A stretch of DNA of 64,000 nt from Merluccius polli (Eukaryota > Chordata > Actinopteri > Gadiformes > Merlucciidae). Under the pieces are notes generated by a model, which ran no database searches, was not told the origin of the DNA, and saw nothing but the letters and a program-made list of their open reading frames with translations. The position numbers were made by a program, and so were the translations under genes. Of the stretch, positions 37,401 through 49,371 are shown in pieces (position 1 is the first letter of the stretch; each line of letters starts with the position of its first letter). The DNA lies in contig JAOPHQ010003130.1 in assembly GCA_030340625.1 (NCBI GenBank), forward strand, positions 1 to 64,000, given 5' to 3'.

Positions 37401-39791
37401 CTCAAGAGGAGAGTCTGGTTCGTCCAGGATGCTCTTTTCACTCTGTATTCGCTGCATGGTCCCTGTAGAACTGGGGTCCATTATCAGAACGTTCTGACTA
37501 CCAGCTCTACCGAACTTACAGTCGCTCTTTCTGGAGTCAGTGGTCCTGCACACCTCGTAATTGTACACGTGCTGGAGAGTCCCTGTCCCCAAAGTGTCTG
37601 AGTAACGTGGTGGATAATATGGAATCACCGGGAGATTGGAGTGATACAGGATACGAGACTGTCTCCATCTGTAGATTTTCACTGAGATAATAACCACTAA
37701 ACACGTGATGAAGAGAAAGGAAACTACAGCCAAAGCCAAGACTAAGTAAAAAGTCAGGTTGTCATTGTACTCCTTGTCGTGTGTAAAATCAGTGAACTCC
37801 GAGAGCACTTCAGGGAAGCTGTCCGCCACCGCCACGTTAACAATGACTGTAGCTGAACGAGAGGGCTGTCCGTTGTCCTCCACTGTAACTGACAGTCTTT
37901 GTTTCACAGCATCTTTATCAGTGACTTGGCGGATAGTTCTTATTTCTCCATTCTGTACGCCCACTTCAAACAGCGCCCTGTCTGTGGCTTTCTGTAGTTT
38001 ATAGGAGAGCCATGCGTTCTGTCCAGAGTCCACATCAACAGCCACCACTTTAGTGACCAGATAGCCCACATCTGCTGAACGAGGCACAATTTCAGCCACC
38101 AGAGAACCACCAGTCTGGACTGGATACAGAACCTGAGGGGCGTTGTCGTTCTGGTCCTGGATCAGTATTTTCACACTCACATTACTAAAGAGGGGAGGAG
38201 AGCCTCCATCTTGTGCTTTAACATGAAACTGAAAATCTTTAATCTGCTCGTAGTCAAAAGAGCGGACTGCGTGTATAACTCCACTGTCAGCACTAACAGA
38301 CACATAAGAGGAGACTGGCACGCCGTTTAAAGAGGAGTCCTCTAATATATAAGAGACACGTGCATTCTGTTTCCAGTCAGCGTCTCTTGCGTTCAGTGTG
38401 AATATAGAGATACCCGGTACGTTGTTTTCTACAATGTGTCCTTCGTATGATTGTTTAACAAAGACAGGCGCGTTATCGTTCACGTCTAGGATCTGTAGGG
38501 CGATTGTGACGCTGCTAGAAAGTGAAGGCACTCCCTCATCAGAACACGTCACACTGATATTGTACTCGGAGGCTTTCTCTCTGTCTAAATCACTGTCTGT
38601 TACTAAGCTGTAGAAGTTGTTTGATGACGACTTCAATGTAAATGGAATGTAATCGTTTATTGAACATTGAACTTTGCCATTTTCACCTGAATCTGCATCT
38701 TCTATATTGATCATAGTTACGACTGTGTTAGGTTTAGCGTCTTCTGATATTACATTGGATTTAGACATAATGTGAATATCAGGTTTGTTGTCATTAACAT
38801 CAAGGACATCTACAATTAATTTACAGGAGTCAACCAGTCCTCCGTCATCACTTGCGCGTATATTTATTTCAAATGTTCGAGCTTTTTCGTAGTCAATATT
38901 GCCGCTCAACCTCACTTCACCGTTTTCTTCATTTACTTCAAATATCCCAAGCGTATGATCTAACATACTTGAAATGGAGTACGTTATTTTTCCATTTGCT
39001 CCGTCATCTGCATCTGTCGCAGTGACCGTAGTAACAACTGTTACTAATGGTGCGCCTTCTTTAATAGACGCTTTGTAAACCGACTGTGTGAAAACGGGTG
39101 CGTTATCATTGACGTCTAAAACAGAGATCAGGATTTGCATTGTTCCAGACATCTGCGGCTCTCCGCCATCGACTGCCGTTAACACTAAAGAAAGGTGCTC
39201 ATGTTGTTCTCTATCGAGAGGTTTCTCTAAAACCATTTCGATGTTCTTGATGTCCCCTGCTTGACTGTGTAATTTAAGGGCGAAGTTATCTGTTGGTTTT
39301 AGGACATATGTTCGTAAGCCATTTGTCCCGACGTCAGGATCAATTGCCCTGTCTAATATAAATTTAGCTCCACTTACAGCTGACTCGCTGATTTTAAATT
39401 TCACATCGCTTTTTTGAAAGACTGGAGGGTTATCATTCACGTCTGTAATCTCGATACTTATACTGTAAAATTCCATCGGATTTTCTAATATTATCTGGAA
39501 ATGCAGCGCACAAGGCGTTGTTTGTCCGCATATCACCTCTCTGTCTATCCTGTCTTTGATAACGAGGACTCCTCTTTCCCTATTCAGCTCGACATATCCG
39601 ATGCTGTCACGGGTAAAAATACGAGCTTTACCTGACTTCAGTCTCTTCACATCCAAACCTAAATCCTGTGCAATATTACCAACTACAGAGCCCTTTGCCA
39701 TCTCTTCAGGTATGGTGTAACTGACCTGCCCATGCACCGATTGAAAATATAATATCCAGACAAATATAAGCAATCCGACGTAATGTCCCAT
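37401..39791 (-). CDS. pcdhg: Clustered protocadherin gamma-A-like variable exon (R2)
   Basis: Intact 797-codon exon, start MGHYVGLLIFVW 252 bases below its CSE core, donor SPLE|GTTAGA (GT at 37399-37400). Same domain order as R1 with positions four lower. It differs from R1 and R3 at scattered sites only, for example APLVTVVTTV in EC3, SIGYVELN in EC1 and PPLFSNVSV in EC5, so the three must recognise nearly the same partners. The 5' flank, including the CSE and about 100 bases on either side, is also shared with R1 and R3. Confidence 0.94.
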
Positions 39792-40032
39792 TGTGTTGTC
39801 CCTACTGGCGTTGTATTCACAATGAAAACGTAATAGTCCTTTTTTGGCTTTGATATTCCTCAGATTCTCAGCCTACACGTCGACAACCGCTTACATGTTG
39901 TACAAAAGAAACAAAGAGCGATGCTGCTTCACGGTGTTTCGTGCTCCTTGCAAAATGCAACGCGCTCGTCAACAGACGGGGGAAAAAAATGGTGGGAGGT
40001 AATGCACACGATTTCCTTTAACGGGAACATTC

Positions 40033-40064
40033 TAGGCCTATAGCGGCCCTCTGAGTTCAAAAGG
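40033..40064 (-). promoter_or_regulatory. CGCT-type conserved sequence element of R2
   Basis: GGCCTATAGCGGCCCTCTGA on the plus strand. The core at about 40043 is 252 bases above the ATG. Confidence 0.8.
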
Positions 40065-40350
40065 CACAATTACAATACATCTGAATCAAACAATACCATT
40101 GAATAGGTTAAAGACCTAATACTTAATGTGATATTAATGAAGGCAAAGTTGTTTGGCAAGCACATATTGTCGAGCAAACTGCCCTAATCACATGTAACAA
40201 AGACTTATACGTTACTATAAAATAAATTTGAACGTAAATATATATGGCGATGATGTGAATCATGAATTCAGTGTTTGAATAGGCCTACGGCTGAATTAAG
40301 AAAACAGGAATCAAGTTAGAAAAAGCTTATCGATTCATAAAGTAAAAACA

Positions 40351-40371
40351 GTAGCTGACCATGGTGCTAGA
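40351..40371 (-). promoter_or_regulatory. RE1-like site downstream of R3
   Basis: Same sequence as the site after R2 (16 of 21 matches), about 60 bases beyond the R3 donor. Confidence 0.55.
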
Positions 40372-40427
40372 AATTAGTGAAACGCTGGATTAGTATTACA
40401 TAGAACATTTCGTCAGTGATTTCTAAC

Positions 40428-42819
40428 CTCAAGAGGAGAGTCTGGTTCGTCCAGGATGCTCTTTTCACTCTGTATTCGCTGCATGGTCCCTGTAGAACTG
40501 GGGTCCATTATCAGAACGTTCTGACTACCAGCTCTGTCGAACTTACAGTCACTCTTTCTGGAGTCAGTGGTCCTGCACACCTCGTAATTGTACACGTGCT
40601 GGAGAGTCCCTGTCCCCAAAGTGTCTGAGTAACGTGGTGGATAATATGGAATCACCGGGAGATTGGAGTGATGCAGGATACGAGACTGTCTCCATCTGTA
40701 GATTTTCACTGAGATAATAACCACTAAACACGTGATGAAGAGAAAGGAAACTACAGCCAAAGCCAAGACTAAGTAAAAAGTCAGGTTGTCATTGTACTCC
40801 TTGTCGTGTGTAAATTCAGTGAACTCCGAGAGCACTTCAGGGAAGCTGTCCGCCACCGCCACGTTAACAACGACTGTAGCTGAGCGAGAGGGCTGTCCGT
40901 TGTCCTCCACTATAACAGTCAGTCTTTGTTTCACAGCATCTTTATCAGTGACTTGGCGGATAGTCCTTATTTCTCCATTTTGTAAGCCTACTTCAAACAG
41001 CGCCCTGTCTGTGGCTTTCTGTAGTTTATAGGAGAGCCAGGCATTCTGTCCAGAGTCCACATCAACAGCCACCACTTTAGTGACCAGATAGCCCACATCT
41101 GCTGAACGAGGCACCATTTCAGCCACCAGATAACCACCAGTCTGGACTGGATACAGAACCTGAGGGGCGTTGTCGTTCTGGTCCTGGATCAGTATTTTCA
41201 CACTCACATTACTACTGAGGGGAGGAGAGCCTCCATCTTGTGCTTTAACACGAAACTGAAAGTCTTTAATCTGCTCGTAGTCAAAAGAGCGGACTGCGTG
41301 TATAACTCCACTTTCAGCACTAACAGACACATAAGAGGAGACGGGCACGCCGTTTAAAGAGGAGTCCTCTAATATATAAGAGACACGTGCATTCTGGTTC
41401 CAGTCAGCGTCTCTTGCATTCAGTGTGAATATAGAGATACCCGGTACGTTGTTTTCTACAATGTGTCCTTCGTATGATTTTTTAACAAAGACAGGCGCGT
41501 TATCGTTCACGTCTAGGATCTGTAGGGCGATTGTGACGCTGCTAGAAAGTGAAGGCACTCCCTCATCAGAACACGTCACACTGATGTTATACTCGGAGGC
41601 TTTCTCTCTGTCTAAATCACTGTCTGTCACTAAGCTGAAGAAGTTATTTGATGACGACTTCAATGCAAAAGGAATTTCATCGTTTATTGAACATTGAACT
41701 TTGCCATTTTCACCTGAATCCGCATCTTCTATATTGATCATGGTTACGACTGTGTTAGGTTTAGCGTCTTCAGATATTACATTGGATTTGGACATAATGT
41801 GAATATCAGGTTTGTTGTCATTAACGTCAAGGACGTCTACCAATAATTTACAGGAGTCAACTAGCCCCCCCTCATCACTAGCGCGTATATTAATCTCAAT
41901 TGTTCGAGCTTTTTCGTAGTCGAGTTTTCCGCTCAACCTCACCTCACCATTTTCTCCATTTACTTCAAATATTCCTCGAGTATGATCTAACATACTTGAA
42001 ATGGAGTACGTTATTTTACCATTCGCGCCGTCATCTGCATCTGTCGCACTGACCGTAGTAACAACTGATCCTAATGGAGCGCCTTCTTTAATAGACGCTT
42101 TGTAAACAGACTGTGTGAAAACGGGTGCGTTATCATTGGCGTCTAAAACAGAGATCAGGATTTGCATTGTTCCAGACATCTGCGGCTCTCCGCCATCGAC
42201 TGCCGTTAACACTAAAGAAAGGTGCTCATGTTGTTCTCTATCGAGAGGTTTCTCTAAAACCATTTCGATGTTCTTGATATCCCCTGCTTGACTGTGTAAT
42301 TTAAGGGCGAAGTTGTCTGTTGGTTTTAGGACATATGTTCGTAAGCCATTTGTCCCGACGTCAGGATCAATTGCCCTGTCTAATATAAATTTAGCTCCAC
42401 TTACAGTTGACTCGCTGATTTTAAATTTCACATCGCTTTTTTCAAAGACTGGAGGGTTATCATTCACGTCTGTAATCTCGATACTTATACTGTAAAATTC
42501 CATCGGACTTTCTAATATTATCTGGAAATGCAACGCACAAGGCGTCGTTTGTCCGCATATTGCCTCTCTGTCTATCCTGTCTTTGATAACGAGGACTCCT
42601 CTTTCCCTATTCAGCTCGACATATTCGATGCTGTCACGGGTAAAAATACGAGCTTTACCTGACTGCAGTCTTTTCACATCCAAACCTAAATCCTGTGCAA
42701 TATTACCAACTACAGAGCCTTTCGCCATCTCTTCAGGTATGGTGAAGCCTGACCTGCCCATGCACCGAGGTATGAAGGACGATCCATATAAATATAAGCA
42801 ATCCGACGTAACGTCCCAT
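40428..42819 (-). CDS. pcdhg: Clustered protocadherin gamma-A-like variable exon, frameshift at the leader/EC1 junction (R3)
   Basis: Right-type exon of 797 codons plus one base; donor SPLE|GTTAGA (GT at 40426-40427). The start that fits the family is the ATG at 42819 (MGRYVGLLIFIW, 246 bases below the CSE core). This frame runs through a normal leader to GQV and then hits an extra base at 42748-42749, where neighbours read VSYTIPEE. From there a different frame continues intact to the end. An upstream in-frame ATG at 42890 could open the long frame but would lack a recognisable signal peptide. Everything after the shift is undamaged and almost the same as R1 and R2, so either a consensus error or a very recent break. 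Confidence 0.85.
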
Positions 42820-43050
42820 TGTTCTTTCCACACTGGCGTCGTATACAGAATGAAGACGTCAAGGTCCTTTTTTTGGTGTTTATACTCCACAAAACTTCAC
42901 AATAATGGATGGCAATAGATCACACATTGAAGAAAGAAAAAAGCGCGATCCTCCTTCACCGTGTTTATTGTTCCGTGTAAAAAATGTGCTCGTCCTCGGG
43001 TAAAAATATAAATGATGGGAGGTACTACACACGTTTACCCTTAACTGGAA

Positions 43051-43085
43051 CATTCTGGTCTATAGCGGCCCTCTGAGTTCAGAAC
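43051..43085 (-). promoter_or_regulatory. CGCT-type conserved sequence element of R3
   Basis: CTGGTCTATAGCGGCCCTCT on the plus strand; core at about 43065. Confidence 0.8.
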
Positions 43086-43301
43086 GCACAATTACAATGC
43101 TTTTGGAATCAAAATATTTGCAGCATAAATTGAATGAGAGCAATCACATTAAATATCTTGATTCAATTAAAGAAAATAATGTTGGCTCTATTATTAAAAT
43201 ATATGTGGGAATAATGCGAATTATAAACTCAGTTATTTGAACACACTAAAATTAAATACAAATATAAACATATGAGAAATAGTCTATGGATTGACAAAGA
43301 A

Positions 43302-43322
43302 GTAGCTGTCCATGGTGCTGGA
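43302..43322 (-). promoter_or_regulatory. RE1/REST site downstream of R4
   Basis: Minus strand TCCAGCACCATGGACAGCTA then C; 18 of 21 match RE1. About 45 bases beyond the R4 donor. Confidence 0.75.
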
Positions 43323-43365
43323 AATAAGTACAGTTATGGGTTACATTCAGTCAGTGATTTCTAAC

Positions 43366-45769
43366 CTCAAGAGGAGAGTCTGGTTCGTCCAGGATGCTCT
43401 TTTCACTCTGTATTCGCTGCATGGTCCCTGTAGAACTGGGGTCCATTATCAGAACGTTCTGACTACCAGCTCTGCCGAACTTACAGTCACTCTTTCTGGA
43501 GTCAGTGGTCCTGCACACCTCGTAATTGTACACGTGCTGGAGAGTCCCTGTCCCCAAAGTGTCTGAGTAACGTGGTGGATAATATGGAATCACCGGGAGA
43601 TTGGAGTGATACAGGATACGAGACTGTCTCCATCTGTAGATTTTCACTGAGATTATAACTACTAAACACGTGATGAAGAGAAAGGAAACTACAGCCAAAG
43701 CCAAGACTAAGTAAAAAGTCAGGTTTTCATTGTACTCCTTGTCGTGTGTAAAGTCAGTGAACTCCGAGAGCACTTCAGGGAAGCTGTCCGCCACCGCCAC
43801 GTTAACAACGACTGTAGCTGAACGAGAGGGCTGTCCGTTGTCCTCCACTATAACAGTCAGTCTTTGTTTCACAGCATCTTTATCAGTGACTTGGCGGATA
43901 GTTCTTATTTCTCCATTCTGTAAGCCCACTTCAAACAGCGCCCTGTCTGTGGCTTTCTGTAGTTTATAGGAGAGCCAGGCATTCTGTCCAGAGTCCACAT
44001 CAACAGCCACCACTTTAGTGACCAGATAGCCCACATCTGCTGAACGAGGCACCATTTCAGCCACCAGAGAACCACCAGTCTGGACTGGATACAGAACCTG
44101 AGGGGCGTTGTCGTTCTGGTCCTGGATCAGTATTTTCACACTCACATTACTACTGAGGGGAGGAGAGCCTCCATCTTGTGCTTTAACACAAAACTGAAAA
44201 TCTTTAATCTGTTCGTAGTCAAAAGAGCGGACTGCATGTATAACTCCACTGTCAGCACTAACCGACACATAAGAGGAGACTGGCACACCGTTAATGAACG
44301 AGTCGTCTAGAATATAAGAAACATGAGCATTCTGCTTCCAGTCAGCATCGTTAGCGCTTACTGTTAATACAGAGTGGCCCTGTAGGTTGTTTTCTGCAAT
44401 GACTGCTTCATATACATTTTTATCAAAGACAGGCGGGTTATCATTTACATCTGATATCTGTAAGGTGATTATGACGCTGCTAGACAATGAGGGCACTCCC
44501 TGATCAAAACACGTCACACTGATATTATATTCAGAGGCTTTCTCTCTGTCTAAATCACTGTCTGTCACTAAGCTGTAGAAATTGTTTGATGTAGATTTCA
44601 ATTCAAAGGGAAGTTGATTGTTTATTTTGCAATCTATCTTGCCGTTTTCCTCTGAATCTGCATCTTCGATGCTTATCATTGTCACGACTGTGTTGGGCTC
44701 AGCATCCTCTGATACTACTGTGGATTTAGACATAATGTGAATACTAGGTTTGTTGTCATTAACGTCAACTACATCCACAATCACCTTACAAGAGTCAACC
44801 AGCCCTCCCTCATCACTGGCTCGTATGTTGATCTGGAATGTGCGGGCTTTTTCGTAATCAATAATTCCCTGTAACTTCACTTCGCCACTTTTCTGATTGA
44901 CTTCAAACATCCCCCGTGTATGATCTAACATACGTGATACCGTATACGTGATTTTACCATTCGAGCCGCGGTCTGCATCGGTTGCAGTAACCGTTGTAAC
45001 AATTGTTCCCAATTCTGCATTTTCTTTTATAGAGACTTTGTAAATACGCTGTGTAAAAACTGGCGCATTATCATTGGCGTCTAAAACAGAGATCAGGATT
45101 TGCATTGTTCCAGACCTCTGCGGCTCTCCGCCATCGACTGCCGTCAACACTAAAGAAATGAGTTCATTTCTTTCTCGATCGAGAGGTTTCTCTAAAACCA
45201 TTTCCATATTTTCAGTGCCATCTGCCTGGTTATGCACATTAAGGACGAAATGATCTGTTGGCTTTCAGGACATACTTTTGTAACCCGTTAGTGCCCACAT
45301 CGAGATCTATTGCTCTATCTAATATAAATCTAGCTCCACTTACAGCTGACTCGCTGATTTTAAATTCGACGTCGCTTTTTTCAAACACCGGAGCGTTATC
45401 ATTCACGTCTGTAATCTCGATACTTATACTGTAAAATTCCATCGGATTTTCTAATATTATCTGGAAATGCAACGCACAAGGCGTCGTTTGTCCGCATATC
45501 GCCTCTCTGTCTATTCTGTCTTTGATAACGAGGACTCCTCTTTCCCTATTAAGCTCGACATATTCGATGCTATCACGGGTAAAAATACGGGCTTTACCTG
45601 ACTTCAGTCTTTTCACATCCAAACCTAAATCCTGTGCTACGTTACCGACTACAGAGCCTTTCGCCATTTCTTCAGGTATGGTATAGCTGACCTGCCCAAG
45701 CACCGAGTTGAGATACACGATCGTGCTGAATATAAGCAGGCCTACTTTACGTTCCATTGTTCTTTTCAC
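43366..45769 (-). CDS. pcdhg: Clustered protocadherin gamma-A-like variable exon, frameshift in EC2 (R4)
   Basis: Span of 801 codons plus one base; donor SPLE|GTTAGA (GT at 43364-43365). Start MKRTMERKVGLL, with the second Met (45757) 251 bases below the CSE core. EC1 is like R1-R3. An extra base at about 45262, inside the EC2 words YVLKPTD, shifts the frame (to LKANRSFRP and a stop); removing it gives LKPTDHFVLNVHNQ. The rest of EC2 to the tail is intact and EC3-EC5 differ from R1-R3, for example RGSNGKITYTVSRML in EC3 and NVYEAVIAENNLQGHS in EC5. Early break or assembly error cannot be told apart here. Confidence 0.85.
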
Positions 45770-45995
45770 TCTGGCGTTGTATCGGCCTACTCAATAAATC
45801 CTCAATATCCTTTGTTGGCTTTTATATTCCGCACATGTTCAGAAAAAAAACCCGTTTCCAATAGTTCACAAAATTCAGAAGGAAAAAAGGTCCTCCTTCA
45901 CCGTGTTTAATGTCCGTTGTAAGTCAGAACGCAGAGACGGTGCATTTTGAGACGATGGGATGTGCTACACTGGCTAACTCCCTTAAAATGGCACA

Positions 45996-46030
45996 TTCTG
46001 GCCTATAGCGGCCCTCTGAGTTCAACACGC
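45996..46030 (-). promoter_or_regulatory. CGCT-type conserved sequence element of R4
   Basis: CTGGCCTATAGCGGCCCTCT on the plus strand; core at about 46008. Confidence 0.8.
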
Positions 46031-46318
46031 AAAATGACATCCTCTTTAAGGAAGTAATATGTTGTTTGGATACAAATATTAACCAATAAAATAAAGATAA
46101 CGTCGATAGGCAGTAGCTGTATTATCTAGGCAAGGTTTACCATATTTGCCAGAATAATCTGAACACACCAAATGCATGAATCATAATTGATAGGTAATTG
46201 GTTTAAGTTAAAATAACAAATATGCTAATACGAATCATCAACCCAGTATATAAATGTGTAATATTACAACAAATAACAAAGCAAACAGCCAAAACAGCCT
46301 GCATCAAAGTAGAGAACA

Positions 46319-46339
46319 GTAAATATCCATGGTGCTTAA
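46319..46339 (-). promoter_or_regulatory. Decayed RE1-like site downstream of R5
   Basis: AGCACCATGG is kept but the right half-site is lost (15 of 21). Same position relative to the donor as in R2-R4. Confidence 0.4.
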
Positions 46340-46391
46340 AATAGTAAAAAAAGAAAAAAAAGAGAAGAACATTTAGTCAATGATTTCTAAC

Positions 46392-48827
46392 CTCAAGAGG
46401 AGAGTCTGGTTCGTCCAGGATGCTCTTTTCACTCTGTATTCGCTGCATGGTCCCTGTAGAACTGGGGTCCATTATCAGAACGTTCTGACTACCAGCTCTG
46501 CCGAACTTACAGTCACTCTTTCTGGAGTCGGTGGTCCTGCACACCTCGTAATTGTACACGTGCTGGAGAGTCCCTGTCCCCAAAGTGTCTGAGTAACGTG
46601 GTGGATAATATGGAATCACCGGGAGATTGGAGTGATACAGGATACGAGACTGTCTCCATCTGTAGATTTTCACTGAGATAATAACCACTAAACACGTGAT
46701 GAAGAGAAAGGAAACTACAGCCAAAGCCAAGACTAAGTAAAAAGTCAGGTTGTCATTGTACTCCTTGTCGTGTGTAAAGTCAGTGAACTCCGAGAGCACT
46801 TCAGGGAAGCTGTCCGCCACTGCCACGTTAACAATGACTGTAGCTGAACGAGAGGGCTGTCCGTTGTCCTCCACTATAACAGCCAGTCTTTGTTTCACAG
46901 CATCTTTATCAGTGACTTGGCGGATAGTCCTTATTTCTCCATTCTGTAAGCCCACTTCAAACAGAGCCCTGTCTGTGATTTTCTGTAGTTTATAGGAGAG
47001 CCAGGCATTCTGTCCAGAGTCCACATCAACAGCCACCACTTTAGTGACCAGATAGCCCACATCTGCTGAACGAGGCACCATTTCAGCCACCAGAGAACCA
47101 CCAGTCTGGACTGGATACAGAACCTGAGGGGCGTTGTCGTTCTGGTCCTGGATCAGTATTTTCACACTCACATTGCTACTAAGGGGAGGAGAGCCTCCAT
47201 CTTGTGCTTTAACACAAAACTGAAAATCTTTGATCTGCTCGTAGTCAAAAGAGCGGACTGCGTGTATAACTCCACTGTCAGCACTAACAGACACATAAGA
47301 GGAGATGGACACACCGTTTAAAGAAGAGTCCTCTAATATATAAGAGACACGTGCATTCTGGTTCCAGTCAGCATCTCTAGCATTTACCATGAATATAGAG
47401 ACACCTGGTGTGTTGTTTTCTAAAAGATACGCCTCGTAAGAATGTCTTTCGAAAACCGGGACGTTATCATTTACATCTGAGATCTGTAAATTGAGAGTAA
47501 CGCTGCTGGTCATGGAGGGTACTCCCTGATCAGAACATGTCACAGTGATATTATATGCAGATTCTCTCTCTCTGTCTAAATCAGTGTCTGTTACTAAACT
47601 GAAGAAATTATTTGATGTCGCCTTCAAAATGAACGGCATGTTTTCATTAATGGCACAGATTACCTTTCCATTCTCACCCGAGTCTTGGTCCTGTATGTTA
47701 ATTATTGTTACAACAGTGTTGGATTTGGCATTTTCTGATATAACGTTTGATTTGGACATGATATTAATAACAGGCATATTGTCATTCATATCAAGTATAT
47801 CAACAATTATTTTGCTGGAATCTGTTAGTCCACCTTCATCACTTGCACGTACATTTATTTGGAAAGTGTGTGCTCTTTCATAGTCTATATTACCAACTAA
47901 GCGCACCTCGCCGCTTTCCTCATTCACTTCAAACATTCGCCTTACATCATCCATCGTGTTTGTGATTGAATATATTACTTTTCCATTTAAACCGTGGTCT
48001 GCATCAGATGCACTGACCGTGGTCACTACGGTGCCTTTGGGAGGATTCTCCATCACAGTAGCTTTATATATCGACTGCGTAAAGACAGGAGCGTTATCAT
48101 TTGCATCTAGCACAGTAATGAGAATCTGCATTGTTCCTGACATTTGCGGCCGTCCGCCGTCCACAGCCGTCAAAACGAGAGACATATGCTCATGCTTTTC
48201 CCTATCGAGAGCTTTCTGTAAAACCATCTCGACATTTTTCGATCCGTCTGCTTGATTATGCATTTTAAGGGCGAAGTTATCAGAAGGCTTTAGGACGTAA
48301 TTCTGCAGATCGTTATTACCAACGTCTAAATCCATAGCTCTTTCCAAAACAAATTTCGATCCAACGCCTGCAGATTCACTAATTTTAAATATCATTTCGG
48401 CTTTCTCAAAGGTTGGGGCATTATCGTTAATGTCTGTTATCTCGATAGATATGCTGTAAAATTCAATGGGATCTTCTAATATAATTTGAAAATGTAACGA
48501 ACAAGGCGTCGTCTGTTCGCAAAGCGCCTCTCTGTCTATTCTTTCTTTGATAAGGAGGACTCCGCGTTCTTTGTTTAATTCGATGTAAACTGTGCTTTCA
48601 CCGGAATAAACACGAGCTTTACCCGACGCGAGTCTTTTGATATCTAAACCTAGATCCCGTGCTATATTTCCCACTAAAGATCCTTTCGCCATTTCCTCAG
48701 GAATGGTGTAGCTGATCTGGCCGAGCACCGAACAAACGGAGATTACAGAGAAGAGGAACAGTAGCCCTACTTGCCGCCCCATTGTTTTCCTGGATATTTC
48801 CGAAGGAAGGTCAAACAAAGATTTCAT
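46392..48827 (-). CDS. pcdhg: Clustered protocadherin gamma-A-like variable exon (R5)
   Basis: Intact exon, 812 codons from the first ATG or 797 from the ATG at 48782 (MGRQVGLLFLFS). The latter is 242 bases below the CSE core and opens directly with the leader, so I favour it. Donor SPLE|GTTAGA (GT at 46390-46391). EC1 loop CEQTTPC, five xNDN linkers (the third reads DMNDN), helix and DEPDSPLE tail. EC1-EC4 are distinct from R1-R4 (ESTVYIELNKERG, AMDLDVGNNDLQNY), making this one of five adhesive types in the right group. Confidence 0.93.
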
Positions 48828-49009
48828 CCGTTACGTCACAGTTGATTTACGAATGGTTCATGTTATCAAAAAATAAAAGAGAATGTTTCAATATTCCAAG
48901 AAATATATCCGATTGACGTTCCCGTGTCCGTCGTCCTTTCCTATCTGTGCTGCTGTGCTTTGTGCGTCTGTGCAACAGAATAAATGCTTAACATCTCAAC
49001 TAAAACGAA

Positions 49010-49046
49010 ACACGCTAGCCAACAGCGGCCCTAAGAGCCCGGAGCA
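49010..49046 (-). promoter_or_regulatory. CGCT-type conserved sequence element of R5
   Basis: GCTAGCCAACAGCGGCCCTA on the plus strand; gene sense TAGGGCCGCTGTTGGC. Core at about 49024. Confidence 0.75.
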
Positions 49047-49127
49047 CAAAACTACAGAAAGATTAAATTAAGCTAATTTATTGCGTTTATTTCATGACGG
49101 ACAGATATTCGGACATACATTGTATTT

Positions 49128-49128
49128 G

Positions 49129-49178
<50 letters not shown>

Positions 49179-49195
49179 CATATATATACATAAAT
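49128..49195. repeat. (TA)n / TATACA low-complexity run
   Basis: Alternating TA interspersed with TATACATA and TATATGTA; self-complementary. Confidence 0.9.
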
Positions 49196-49267
49196 GCATG
49201 AATAAAAACATTTAACAAAGCCACGTTAATGGCTTTCTGAGATAACTAAAGGATAACTCCCAGCAAC

Positions 49268-49288
49268 ACTGCTCTCCAAGGTTCTGAA
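49268..49288 (-). promoter_or_regulatory. Diverged RE1-like site downstream of R6
   Basis: Plus strand ACTGCTCTCCAAGGTTCTGA then A; 16 of 21 match RE1. About 85 bases beyond the R6 donor. Confidence 0.4.
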
Positions 49289-49371
49289 AACACTACCGAT
49301 AGATTAGTTAACATGTCAATGATATGTACATTTGGCGATCAACAAATCTTGAATTAAGTACAATTTCTAAC

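Noticed and set aside
42710..42892. Separate 60-codon minus-strand frame at the start of R3
   Set aside because: It overlaps the R3 leader in a wrong frame and results from the single-base insertion nearby.
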